Shown: piece by piece, positions 1 to 7,870 of the stretch
How the letters are laid out: each line of letters opens with the position of its first letter
How positions within the stretch are numbered: position 1 is the first letter of the stretch
DNA from: Palsa-504 sp963753225
GTDB taxonomy: Bacteria; Actinomycetota; Actinomycetes; Streptosporangiales; Streptosporangiaceae
Assembly (NCBI GenBank): GCA_963753225.1
Contig: CAVWBQ010000008.1
Coordinates: forward strand, 62,001-126,000
DNA: 64,000 bases
Reading direction: 5' to 3'
The notes under the pieces: generated by a model
Seen by the model: only the letters and a program-made list of their open reading frames with translations
Told to the model about the DNA's origin: nothing
The model's database searches: none
Position numbers and translations under genes: made by a program

Positions 1-678
1 GCGGGGGTACGCGAGTACCAGCGCGACATGTACGCGGTGCTCGCCGGGTCGGTCTCATCGATTATCGACTGGTGCACCGAGCCGCTCGCCTGGTCGTTCG
101 TGGCCTTCACCGACGCGGAGTACTGGGGGCCCTTCTTCGACTACCTCGGTTTCCGTCCGGTAGTCGAGGTCGCGGAGGCGGCCGGCATCCCCCGTTACGT
201 GGTGTACGGCAACGACTGGCGGCGCTTTCCGGTCGACGCCTGGCTCACCATGATGAACGAGCGCGAGCACAGCGGCGGGACCGGCCCGCCGCCCGACTCG
301 GCGCTCCGCCCGCCGCCGCTGTCCCGGGCCGCTTTCGGCGACGCGGTACGTTCGGCGCTCCAGCACCTCAACCGGCCCGACCGGCTCACCGGCTGTCCGC
401 TCCTCGGCACGGTACTCGGCGCCGACGCCGCCGAGTTGCGCGCGAGCATCGTGGCGGCGGCCGACCGGCTGGCCGGCGAGCCGAAAGGCGACCAGCTCCG
501 GGCGGTGCTCAACCGGACGTTCGTGCGCGCCGCCCCCACCCAGGAAGCCGCGGCCGAGGTGCTCGGGCTGCCGTTCAGCACGTACCGCCGGTACCTGGCC
601 AGGGCGATCGACGAGGTGACCGAGGCGCTGTGGTCGGTGGAGATCGGCAGCGCCCCGCCGGTCCAAGCCACTAGGTGA
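1..678 (+). CDS. GNAT-like protein with C-terminal helical/HTH-like domain, 5' end outside window
   Basis: The frame is open from base 1, so the gene begins upstream; the ATG at 28 is internal. The first visible part (WGPFFDYLGF, then GIPRYVVYGNDWRRF) reads like the end of a GNAT acetyltransferase fold. After a Pro/Ala-rich linker, about 110 residues of helices end in a segment (TQEAAAEVLGLPFSTYRRYL) that looks like a helix-turn-helix of the kind actinobacteria attach to such domains. The stop is TGA at 676-678. Whether it acetylates a substrate or only senses a ligand cannot be seen, because the N-terminal half is missing. An FAD monooxygenase follows 85 bp downstream on the same strand. Confidence 0.6.
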   Translation, partial: AGVREYQRDMYAVLAGSVSSIIDWCTEPLAWSFVAFTDAEYWGPFFDYLGFRPVVEVAEAAGIPRYVVYGNDWRRFPVDAWLTMMNEREHSGGTGPPPDSALRPPPLSRAAFGDAVRSALQHLNRPDRLTGCPLLGTVLGADAAELRASIVAAADRLAGEPKGDQLRAVLNRTFVRAAPTQEAAAEVLGLPFSTYRRYLARAIDEVTEALWSVEIGSAPPVQATR

Positions 679-763
679 GCAGCGTTTGACCACCAGCTGA
701 CCTGGAAAGTGAGCACTTTCCTGGCCGACTCTGCACCCATCGATTCATCGGTGGAGGTGCAAC

Positions 764-2173
764 ATGGCACGGATACTCATCCTCGGGGCCGGCCTCAGCG
801 GCCTGTGCACGGCGATGCTCGTGGCCCGCGAGGGACACGAGGTCACCGTGCTCGAACGCGATCCCGCCGCACCGCCGCCGCCGGAGCACGCCGACGCGGC
901 GTGGGAAGGCTGGCCGCGGCGCGGCGTCAACCAGTTCCGGCTGCCGCATTTCATGATGCCCCGCTGGTGGAGCCTGTTGCGGGCGGAACTGCCTGAGACC
1001 CGGCACCCGCTGGAAGCCGCCGGCGCGCTGCACCTGAACACGGTGGCGGTACTGCCGGCCGCGCGGCGCGGCCCGATGCGCGACGGCGACGAGCAGTTCG
1101 AAACCGTGACCGCCCGCCGCCCGGTGCTTGAAGCCGCCCTGTCCGCGGCGGCCGAAGCCGCCGGGGTGACCATCCGGCGTGGCGTCGCGGTTACCGGCCT
1201 GACCACGGACGGCCCCGCGCGCGTGCCCCGGGTGACCGGCGTGCTCACCGGGAACGGTTCGGCGATCACCGCGGATCTGGTCGTGGACTGCGGTGGCCGC
1301 AGGTCGGCGCTCGGCTCGTGGCTGCAGGCGGTCGGCGCGTGGCGCCCGGTGGAGGAACGGGCGGACTGTGGCTTCGTCTATTACGCCCGGCATTTCCGCT
1401 CGCGCAGCGGCGAGCAGCCGGCGGTACTCCACAACCTCCTGCAGAGCTACGATTCGCTGTCCGCCATCACGTTGCCCGCCGACAACGGTACCTGGAGCGT
1501 GGTCCTGACCACGAGCAGCCGTGACAAGGCCCTGCGGGTGCTGCGTCAGCCGGCCCGCTGGCACGCGACCCTTGCCCGGTACCCGCTGGTCGCGCACTGG
1601 GCGGACGGGGAGCCGATCTCCGGTGTCGACGTGATGGCCGGCATCGAGGACCGGTACCGTCGCCTGGCGGTCGACGGCCAGCCGGTCGCTACCGGCGTGG
1701 TCGCGGTCGGTGACGCGTGGGCCTGCACTAATCCGTCGCTCGGCCGGGGTGCGGCGCTTGCGCTCGTGCACGCTCGCCTGCTCCGCGACCTGCTGCGGGA
1801 GACCGATCCGGCGGATCATGACAAGTTCGCCCGCCGCTTCGACGAGCTGACCGCCCGGGAGGCCGAGCCGCTGTACCGGGCGACGCTCTGGTACGACCGG
1901 CACCGGCTCGCCGAGATCGACGCGGACATCGCCGGCACGCCGTACCGCACCGGCGATCAGCGCTGGCTGATCAGCAAGGCGCTCTTCGCGGCCAGCCTCG
2001 CCGACCCGGACCTGACCCGCGCGTACTCAGCGGTGGCGTCTTTCATCGCCACGCCCGGCGAGGTGCTGGCCACGCCCGGCGTACTCGACCGGGTCGTCGC
2101 CCTCGGCATGGCCGCCCCGCAGTACCCGCTGCCCGGCCCGGCCCGTGGCGAACTGCTCGACGCGATTGCCTGA
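764..2173 (+). CDS. FAD-dependent monooxygenase/oxidoreductase
   Basis: A 469-residue flavoprotein of the group-A aromatic or polyene hydroxylase fold, probably cytosolic. Residues 7-13 (GAGLSGL) form the N-terminal dinucleotide-binding loop, followed by the acidic end of strand 2 (VTVLERD). Around residue 316, GDAWACTNPSLGRG matches the second FAD-binding motif (GD...P..G.G). The substrate is unknown. The start is supported by GGAGG just upstream (cggtggaggtgcaac). Its stop is followed at once by the remnant of an alpha/beta hydrolase, so the pair was probably a catabolic or tailoring unit. Length is normal and no frame disruption is seen. Confidence 0.88.
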   Translation: MARILILGAGLSGLCTAMLVAREGHEVTVLERDPAAPPPPEHADAAWEGWPRRGVNQFRLPHFMMPRWWSLLRAELPETRHPLEAAGALHLNTVAVLPAARRGPMRDGDEQFETVTARRPVLEAALSAAAEAAGVTIRRGVAVTGLTTDGPARVPRVTGVLTGNGSAITADLVVDCGGRRSALGSWLQAVGAWRPVEERADCGFVYYARHFRSRSGEQPAVLHNLLQSYDSLSAITLPADNGTWSVVLTTSSRDKALRVLRQPARWHATLARYPLVAHWADGEPISGVDVMAGIEDRYRRLAVDGQPVATGVVAVGDAWACTNPSLGRGAALALVHARLLRDLLRETDPADHDKFARRFDELTAREAEPLYRATLWYDRHRLAEIDADIAGTPYRTGDQRWLISKALFAASLADPDLTRAYSAVASFIATPGEVLATPGVLDRVVALGMAAPQYPLPGPARGELLDAIA

Positions 2174-2190
2174 ATCGGAGGAAAGGGGAG

Positions 2191-2382
2191 CGCATCGACG
2201 GGGCCGCCCACTGGCTGCAACTCGACGCACCCGACAGGGTCAACGCCTTGCTGCTCGACTTCCTCGGCCAGCAGGGCCAGAGTGCCGCCCCGCGCGCTGC
2301 CGTCGAGTTGCCCGGTCAGTGCAGCGCCGCCTGGCCGAGGGCGGCGAGCAGCGCCAGGCCGGCCACCAGCCAGGTGACCTGA
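2191..2382 (+). pseudogene. alpha/beta-hydrolase C-terminal remnant
   Basis: Reading codons from 2191, a short open frame without a start codon gives IDGAAHWLQLDAPDRVNALL, then LDFL. This is the usual end of epoxide hydrolase/haloalkane dehalogenase-type alpha/beta hydrolases, with the catalytic His in A-H-W. The frame then runs into the antisense of mrpD and stops at 2380-2382. Nothing of the N-terminal 250 residues is present. I infer a 5' deletion next to the FAD monooxygenase. The antisense 3' end of mrpD overlaps the last part, so only about 2191-2310 is ancestral coding sequence. Confidence 0.5.
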
Positions 2383-4189
2383 TCACCGACCAGGCCGCTG
2401 TGCAGGCGGCGCAGCCATCCGGTGCCGGCCGCCAGCACCCGGCGGAGCCCTGCGGCGCGCCGGTCCAGGGCGATGGCCGCCACGCCGAGCGCGGCCAGCA
2501 CCTGACCCAGGTCACTTAGCACACCGCCCGCGGACGCCGCCGGGGAGGCCGCGACGACGACCGTGCCCCCCGCGGAAATAGACCCGCCGTTAATGCCCAG
2601 CACCGCCGCCGCATAGGCGGCCCGGTCCGAGAAGGCCGCCGCGGCCGCCGCCGCGTGTTCCTCTATGCCGGTCGTCAGTCCGAGCCCGAGCCCGATCGCG
2701 AGCAGCGCCAGCGGCGGCAACACCATGGTCAGCGGCACGCGCCCCGCCCCAGGTTCCCCTTCTGCGCCAGCAGTATCGGATCGGTCCTCGGACTCCTCCC
2801 CGGGGTCGTCCGCGGTACCGGTGGCCGGTCCCTGGCTCTCGCTATCCCCCCAGCCCAGCCAGATCCGTCCCGCGGCCCGCAGCACGGCTCCGCTGGACAA
2901 GATGACGCAGAGCGCGATCACGACTTCCAGCCACGGCAGGCCGGCCCGCTCCGCCGCCTCCACCAGCAGTGCGTGCCCGGCCGAGGACACATAGGGGGGC
3001 AGGCCGGCCAGGACCAGCGCGCCCAGCACGATCGTGACGCCGGTGACCGCCAGCCCGCGGCCGGCGCCGCGCAGCTTGGTCTCGCTGACGCTGGCTCGCT
3101 GATGCTGCACGACGCCGACGCCGAGGAACAGCGCGGACTTGGCCAGGCCGTCGCCGATCACCAGCAGCGACGCGCCGGCCAGGCCCAGCGGGGTCAGCAG
3201 GCCGGCCCGATCAGGTAGATGCCCAGGTGGCTCATGGTGACAAAGGCCAGCATCCGCTTGAGGTGGACCTGGGCCAGTGCCATGACCGCCCCGACCACCG
3301 CGGTGAGGATCCCGAGCCCGAGCAGCACCGCCCGCATCCGCGGCCCGGTCCCGCCGGCCAGGCCGGAGAAGACGGTGACCCACACCCGGATCACGGCGAA
3401 CAGCCCGAGTTCGCTCATCACCCCGGCGAACAGCACGCACACCGGGATCGGCGCCGAGCCGTAGGCGTCGGGCAGCCAGAAGTGGAAGGGGACGACCGCG
3501 GCCTTGACCAGGAAACCGCCGGTCAGCAGCGCGAACGCCACCACGATCAGCCCGTCCGCGTGCTGTCCGGCCAGGGCCTGGCCGATCTGGGCCAGGTTCA
3601 GCGAACCGGTGCGCGCGTACAGGAACCCCACGCCCATCAGGACGGACATGCCGCCGAGGCTGTTGGTGACCGCGAAGTTGATCGCTCCCTGCAGCGGCGC
3701 GGGATGCCCGGCGTTGTAGGCGGTGAGCGCGAAGGCGGTCACGGCCACCAGCTCGAACGCGACGAACAGGTTGAACAGGTCCCCGGTCAGGCAGAAGTCG
3801 ACGCTGGCGGCCAGGAAGATCAGGACCAGGGCATGGTGGCGGCCGCGGGCGCTGTCGAAGTACCGCAGGCAGTAGACCAGGGCGGCGCTGGCCAGCACTC
3901 CCGCCAGGGAGGCCATGCCGGCCCCGAGCGGGCCGACCGCGTAGTCGATCCCGATGACCATGCCCCCGGAGGGACGCCAGCCGGAGAACCAGTAGATCAT
4001 CGGGCGGTCCGCGCTGGCGGCCATCAGGATCAAGGTCAAGGTGGTGGTGGCGAGCGCGACCGCGATGGCGATCAGGTCCCGGGCCCGCCGGGGCAAGAAC
4101 CGGCTGAACGCGGCCATCAGGGCCGCGCCGCCCAGCGGGACCGCGACCGACGCGGGAATCACGGCCGAGGTCGACACGAAAAGGTTCAC
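2316..4189 (-). pseudogene. mnhD: Mrp/Mnh antiporter subunit D, apparent frameshift
   Basis: Proton-translocating NuoN/MrpD-like subunit of the cation/H+ antiporter complex. The first frame (start 4189) covers about 328 residues with the conserved transmembrane Glu region (FNLFVAFELVAV) and Lys region (FLVKAAVVPFHFWLPDAY). It ends prematurely at LIGPAC-stop. The next frame continues directly with GLLTPLGLAGASLLVIGDGLAKSALFL, the family's expected continuation, and runs to the stop at 2316. Adding one G to the GGG at 3206-3208 (minus strand) gives LIGAGLLTP and one protein of about 624 residues. Either the gene is broken or the base is missing from the sequence. It is the last gene of the operon, 5 bp after mnhC. 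Confidence 0.8.
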
Positions 4190-4194
4190 GCCGG

Positions 4195-4542
4195 TCAGTC
4201 CCTGGTCGCCCGGAGCGCGTCGGGATCCAGCGTCCCGGCTCGCTTGTGCACCTGCACGACCAGCGCGAGCAGCAGGGCGGTCACCGCGGCGCCCACCACC
4301 ACGTCGGTGAGCGCCAGCGCCTGCATGACCGCGTCGACGGCCGGTCCCGGATGGGCGGGCAGGCTGACGAACACCGGGGCGTGGCCGCCGCTGCGGTACC
4401 CGATCTCCAGCAGCAGGACATCGGTGGCGGACTGCGCCACCGACACGCAGACGACCATGTGGATGAGGTTGCGGCTGGTCACGACGCCGTAGATGCCGAC
4501 GAGGAAGAGCCAGGCGACGACGCCGTAGGCCAGGACGCTCAT
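4195..4542 (-). CDS. mnhC: Mrp/Mnh antiporter subunit C (NuoK-like)
   Basis: A 115-residue membrane protein with three hydrophobic helices, resembling MrpC/NuoK. Helix 1 begins LAYGVVAWLFLVGIYGV. Helix 2 holds NLIHMVVCVSVAQSATDVLLL. Helix 3 (LALTDVVVGAAVTALLLALV) carries the ALTDVVVGAA signature of the family. It is a structural subunit of the Na+(K+)/H+ antiporter in the cytoplasmic membrane. The ATG at 4542 is chosen because it overlaps the stop of the preceding subunit in an ATGA arrangement and fits the family's N-terminus. Translational coupling to mnhB is likely. Confidence 0.9.
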   Translation of the reverse strand: MSVLAYGVVAWLFLVGIYGVVTSRNLIHMVVCVSVAQSATDVLLLEIGYRSGGHAPVFVSLPAHPGPAVDAVMQALALTDVVVGAAVTALLLALVVQVHKRAGTLDPDALRATRD

Positions 4543-5297
4543 CGCTTCCTCGTCCGGATGACCGCCGTCTGGTCCAGGAACTCCGACGCCAGGATGGCGA
4601 AACCGCCCGCTACCTCGACGCCGACGACCAGGTTCAGCAGCGGAATGGTGCCGCCCGCGATCAGGTTCCCGGTGACGCCCAAGCCGACGACGTTGCTGAG
4701 GAAGACCTCGCCGGCCAGCAGGCCGAGCAGCCCGATGACCACGTACCCGAAGGCGCCCACCCCGTCGGAGGCCTCCAGCACCGGGTCCGGCTGGAACCGC
4801 TCGACCGTCACGTAGTTGGTGCCCAGGTAGACGACGTAGATCGCGCTGGCCAGGATCACCCCGGCCTGGAACCCGCCGCCCGGCGTGAGCACGCCGTGGG
4901 TGATCGTCTCGAGGCCGGTCAGCGCGAGCAGCGAGCTGAGGAGCACCGTCAGGAGCCACACCGCCGGGCTCGGCGGCGGGATCGCCCGTTCCGGCGCCTT
5001 GTCCTCGGGAAGCTGGCGGCTCTCGTCGCTGAGCGGCCGCAGCAGCACCGAGATCCCGGCCACCGCGGCGAGCAGGATGAACTCCTCGAACAGGGTGTCG
5101 ATGCCGCGGTAGTCGAAGGTGATGGCCGACACCACGTCGGTGACGTGCCGCTGCCGCGGGGCCAGCTCGTTGAGCATCCGGGCGTAGGAGGTGAGCTGGC
5201 TGCCGAACGACGGCAGGCCGGCCAGGCCGACGCCCAGCGTCACGGCCAGCGCGGCCGCGGCCACCGCGAAGAACGCCAGGCGCGCGCGGCGGCTCAT
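4539..5297 (-). CDS. mnhB: Mrp antiporter subunit B with N-terminal MbhE-like region
   Basis: A 252-residue membrane protein. Residues 1-85 contain a helix and a loop followed by RGIDTLFEEFILLAAVAGIS, typical of the MrpA C-terminus/MbhE. Residues 110-250 form an MnhB domain with VLTPGGGFQAGVILASAIY and a Gly-rich helix (GLGVTGNLIAGGTIPLLNLV). MbhE and MnhB are therefore fused in one chain, while the large antiporter part of MrpA is not present in this operon. It overlaps the upstream gene by ATGA (5294-5297) and mnhC by ATGA (4539-4542), so the four downstream subunits are probably translated in a coupled series. Confidence 0.88.
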   Translation of the reverse strand: MSRRARLAFFAVAAAALAVTLGVGLAGLPSFGSQLTSYARMLNELAPRQRHVTDVVSAITFDYRGIDTLFEEFILLAAVAGISVLLRPLSDESRQLPEDKAPERAIPPPSPAVWLLTVLLSSLLALTGLETITHGVLTPGGGFQAGVILASAIYVVYLGTNYVTVERFQPDPVLEASDGVGAFGYVVIGLLGLLAGEVFLSNVVGLGVTGNLIAGGTIPLLNLVVGVEVAGGFAILASEFLDQTAVIRTRKR

Positions 5298-5536
5298 TCC
5301 CGGCCTTTCCGCACCTTGGCCAGGCTGAGCAGCACGATCAGCGGCAGCGCGATGGCCCCCACCACGATCTGCGACAGCGCCACGTCTCCGGCCTGCATCG
5401 ATAGGTAGAGGAAGGCCAGCCCCAGGCCGAAGAATCCGGCCACGAAGGCCTGCTGCAGCGGGTCCCTGGTCAGGACCACGGCCGTGCCCGACGCGGCCAC
5501 CCATACCAGCGCGACCGCGATCACCGCCTCGTTCAC
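5294..5536 (-). CDS. MbhD/DUF4040 membrane subunit
   Basis: An 80-residue protein of three hydrophobic segments with GLGLAFLYLSMQAGDVALSQ followed by IVVGAIALPLIVLL, the pattern of the DUF4040/MbhD domain that is the C-terminal part of MrpA in other bacteria. Here it stands alone between mnhG and mnhB, as in archaeal-type Mbh/Mrp operons. It probably forms part of the membrane arm joining the proton and cation pathways. It overlaps mnhG and mnhB by four bases at each end. Confidence 0.85.
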   Translation of the reverse strand: MNEAVIAVALVWVAASGTAVVLTRDPLQQAFVAGFFGLGLAFLYLSMQAGDVALSQIVVGAIALPLIVLLSLAKVRKGRE

Positions 5537-5871
5537 TGCTCCTCCCCGGGAAAGCCCGTGGCCTCATCCTGGCGATCCGACCAGGTGGCACCGCGCCGGA
5601 TCGCGATGGCGCGGGCCACGGCGTGGCCGGCCAGCGGGTTGACGCCGATCAGGATCACCGCGACGCCGATGGCGGCCAGCCCCGACGCCGACAGGCCCTC
5701 GCGCACCACGATCGAGGCGCAGATTCCGGTCGAGCCGAGCATCGCGGCCGGGGTGGTCAGGTGCAGCCGGTCCAGCGGGTCGTCCAGCACCGCCATCCCG
5801 GCGCACGATCCGACCACGATCGTCAGCCCCGCCACCAGCAGGACCACCGAGACGACCCCGGTCACCGTCAC
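5533..5871 (-). CDS. mnhG: Mrp/Mnh antiporter subunit G
   Basis: A 112-residue protein with three transmembrane helices. The MnhG signature is visible as DDPLDRLHLTTPAAMLGSTG in the first loop and helix 2, followed by NPLAGHAVARAI near helix 3. A charged tail of about 25 residues (SDRQDEATGF) lies on the cytoplasmic side. It is a small accessory subunit of the cation/H+ antiporter. The gene starts 13 bp after mnhF and overlaps the next gene by ATGA. Confidence 0.88.
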   Translation of the reverse strand: MTVTGVVSVVLLVAGLTIVVGSCAGMAVLDDPLDRLHLTTPAAMLGSTGICASIVVREGLSASGLAAIGVAVILIGVNPLAGHAVARAIAIRRGATWSDRQDEATGFPGEEQ

Positions 5872-5884
5872 CGCGTCCCGTCCG

Positions 5885-6136
5885 TCACAGCCAGCGCTCC
5901 AGGAATCGCGCGAAGGCCACCGAGCCTCCGCTGGACAACGCGGCCAGCACCACGGCCATCGACGCCAGCCCGGGTTCGCGGTACCCGACGGCGAGGCACA
6001 GTATGGCCAGCGCCTGGACCGTGCCGGCCAGCCCCAGGGCCACTACCCGGTGCTCCGGGCCGAAACGCCAGCACACCCACGCGCAGGGAATCAGGGCCAC
6101 CTGGAGCACCAGCGCCGCCGCGAGGTACCAGTTCAT
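5885..6136 (-). CDS. mnhF: Mrp/Mnh antiporter subunit F
   Basis: An 83-residue, three-helix protein in the position and size of MrpF. The loop between helices 1 and 2 holds CWRFGPEHRVVALGLAGTVQ, related to the R..GP...DR..ALD segment of MrpF, although the usual Asp of that segment is not obvious. The ATG at 6136 overlaps the stop of mnhE (ATGA). Identification rests mainly on position, size and helix pattern. Confidence 0.78.
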   Translation of the reverse strand: MNWYLAAALVLQVALIPCAWVCWRFGPEHRVVALGLAGTVQALAILCLAVGYREPGLASMAVVLAALSSGGSVAFARFLERWL

Positions 6137-6684
6137 CCCGGCCGCGCCCGGTCCGCATCGGGCTCCGGGGCGCCGGCCAGCTGGTGCACCAGCGCCGTGC
6201 CGGCTTCCATGTCGATGTCCACCACGATCGTGTTCGGGGCCGCGGACAGCAGCGCGGTCAGCACCGCCTCCCGTCGCGCCGCCGGCCAGCCGCGCACGTC
6301 CGTCCCGACATCGGTCGGCACGGTGCACAGAGTGCCCGGCGCGACCGGGCGACCGGACGCCTTGCGGGCGGCCAGCGCGAAGACCTGCCCGGTTTCGGCC
6401 ACCACCTGCCACGGCACGCCGGCGAGCGTACGCAGGTCGGCGACCCGGGCGCTCGGCACCATCTTCCCCCGCTCGCCGACGAGATACCCGGTGCCCACGG
6501 CAAGCACCGCCGCCGCCGACCCCACCACCAGGTCCTGCACGTCCGGCTGCCCGGCCAGCACGATCCACATTCCGAGCAGCGCGCCGGCGTAGATCAGCCC
6601 GCCTGCCGCCAGGAACAGCCACCCCGGCCGCTCTGGTCCGGGCCCATCAGCCCCCCGCTGGCCCCCTGGGTTCCGCTTGGACAT
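6133..6684 (-). CDS. mnhE: Mrp/Mnh antiporter subunit E
   Basis: A 183-residue protein: a cytoplasmic N-terminus, two hydrophobic segments (FLAAGGLIYAGALLGMWIVL and VQDLVVGSAAAVLAVGTGYL), then a soluble domain ending VPTDVGTDVRGWPAARREAV and PNTIVVDIDMEAGTALVHQL. This fits the MnhE fold, where the last part reads like LSPGTVVVDVD..... It is the first gene of the antiporter operon. The ATG at 6684 is preceded by a strong GGAGGAGG site (minus strand, 6687-6694), which is why the longer upstream extension is rejected. Confidence 0.85.
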   Translation of the reverse strand: MSKRNPGGQRGADGPGPERPGWLFLAAGGLIYAGALLGMWIVLAGQPDVQDLVVGSAAAVLAVGTGYLVGERGKMVPSARVADLRTLAGVPWQVVAETGQVFALAARKASGRPVAPGTLCTVPTDVGTDVRGWPAARREAVLTALLSAAPNTIVVDIDMEAGTALVHQLAGAPEPDADRARPG

Positions 6685-6841
6685 GGAACCTCCTCCAGGG
6701 TGCATACCCGTCACTACCTCGGCCTTAGGCAGGCAAACGTCGAGGACCACGCGGTTGCCGGGGGGTGCCGACGGGCAGCTTCGCTGCGACTGACAGTGTG
6801 ATCCACGTGATTAGCCCGCCAAAATCCGGTCACGCTGAGCG
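6685..6841. promoter_or_regulatory. divergent promoter region, mnhE / GT4
   Basis: This 157-bp spacer separates the divergent antiporter operon and the GT4 gene, so it must hold both promoters. The first 15 bases contain the mnhE ribosome-binding site. An E-box-like CACGTG core within a short A/T-richer stretch lies near 6803-6812 and could be an operator. No confident -35/-10 pair was found for either direction, and the GT4 ATG at 6842 has no clear Shine-Dalgarno sequence. Confidence 0.4.
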
Positions 6842-7870
6842 ATGAAGCTCGCCATGCTCGCGCCGATCGCCTGGCGTACGCCGCCCAGGCACTACGGACC
6901 GTGGGAGTCGATCGCCAGCCTGCTCACTGAGGGCCTTGTCGCCCGAGGAGTCGATGTCACGCTTTTCGCAACGCTCGACTCGGTGACGGCGGCAGCTCTC
7001 GACGGCATCTGCCCGCACGGCTACGCAACCGATGCCCAGCTGGACGGCCGGGTCTGGGAGGCGCTGCACGTCTCGCACGCACTGGCCCGATCGGGTGAGT
7101 TCGAGCTGGTGCACAACCACCTCGACTGGCTGCCGCTCGCATTCGGCGAGCATGCGCGGGCGCCGATGGTGACGACCATCCACGGTTTCTCAGGCGCGGG
7201 CATCCTTCCGGCCTACACGCGGTCGCGCTCGGCGTTCGTCGCGATCTCAGATTCCGACCGCTACGCCGGGCTCGACTATGCCGCGACGATCCATCACGGC
7301 GTCGACCTCAGGATGCTCCCGTACCGCGCCGCTGCCGGGGATTACCTTGTCTCGTTCGGGCGCATCCATCCTGACAAGGGAACAGCTGACGCCATCGAGA
7401 TCGCCCGTCGCGCGGGACGACGGCTGGTGATCTGCGGCATCGTGCAGGACGAGCGGTACTTCGCCGACGCCGTGGAGCCGCATGTCGACGGGGATCAGGT
7501 CATTTTCCTCGGCTCGGTCGGCCCGCGGCGCCGCGCGGAAGTCCTCGGCGATGCGGCTGTGCTGCTGCACCCGATCTACTTCGACGAGCCGTTCGGCCTG
7601 TCCGTCGTGGAGGCCATGGCGTGCGGCACCCCGGTCGTCGCCTACCGGCGCGGCTCGATGCCCGAGGTGGTAGACGAGGGCGTGACCGGGTACCTGGCCC
7701 ACGACGTCGAGTCGTCGGTAGACGCGGTCCGCGCGGCGGTGCGGCTGGACCGCTCGGTCATCCATGCGCGCGCCGTCGCGCGGTTCGGTGCCGACCGCAT
7801 GATTGAGGACTACCTCCGCACCTACGAAACGCTGCTCATGTCGGCCAGTACCTCGCCGAGCGGCGCGTAA
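6842..7870 (+). CDS. family 4 glycosyltransferase (GT-B)
   Basis: A 342-residue GT4 glycosyltransferase, cytosolic or membrane-associated. The N-terminal Rossmann half begins MKLAMLAPIAWRTPPRHYGP, with the acceptor loop GPWE. The C-terminal half shows the nucleotide-sugar site: VSFGRIHPDKGT around residue 170, and EPFGLSVVEAMACGTPVV around residues 249-265 with the E-x7-E pair. It forms a sugar-metabolism cassette with the convergent GH130 phosphorylase and the GT4 fusion protein. Its last 49 bases overlap the 3' end of the GH130 gene on the other strand. Donor and acceptor are unknown; proteins with this EPFGLS motif often use GDP- or UDP-hexoses. Confidence 0.9.
   Translation: MKLAMLAPIAWRTPPRHYGPWESIASLLTEGLVARGVDVTLFATLDSVTAAALDGICPHGYATDAQLDGRVWEALHVSHALARSGEFELVHNHLDWLPLAFGEHARAPMVTTIHGFSGAGILPAYTRSRSAFVAISDSDRYAGLDYAATIHHGVDLRMLPYRAAAGDYLVSFGRIHPDKGTADAIEIARRAGRRLVICGIVQDERYFADAVEPHVDGDQVIFLGSVGPRRRAEVLGDAAVLLHPIYFDEPFGLSVVEAMACGTPVVAYRRGSMPEVVDEGVTGYLAHDVESSVDAVRAAVRLDRSVIHARAVARFGADRMIEDYLRTYETLLMSASTSPSGA

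Noticed and set aside
671..1903. Open frame of about 410 codons on the minus strand opposite the FAD monooxygenase
   Set aside because: Arg/Gly/His/Pro-rich composition typical of antisense frames in GC-rich genes; the plus-strand gene has clear family motifs.
3200..3212. Programmed -1 frameshift in mrpD
   Set aside because: There is no canonical X-XXY-YYZ heptamer and no other evidence; a missing base is simpler.
5558..6801. Long plus-strand frames opposite the mnh genes
   Set aside because: The minus strand has seven consecutive family members with ATGA overlaps; the plus frames are shadows.
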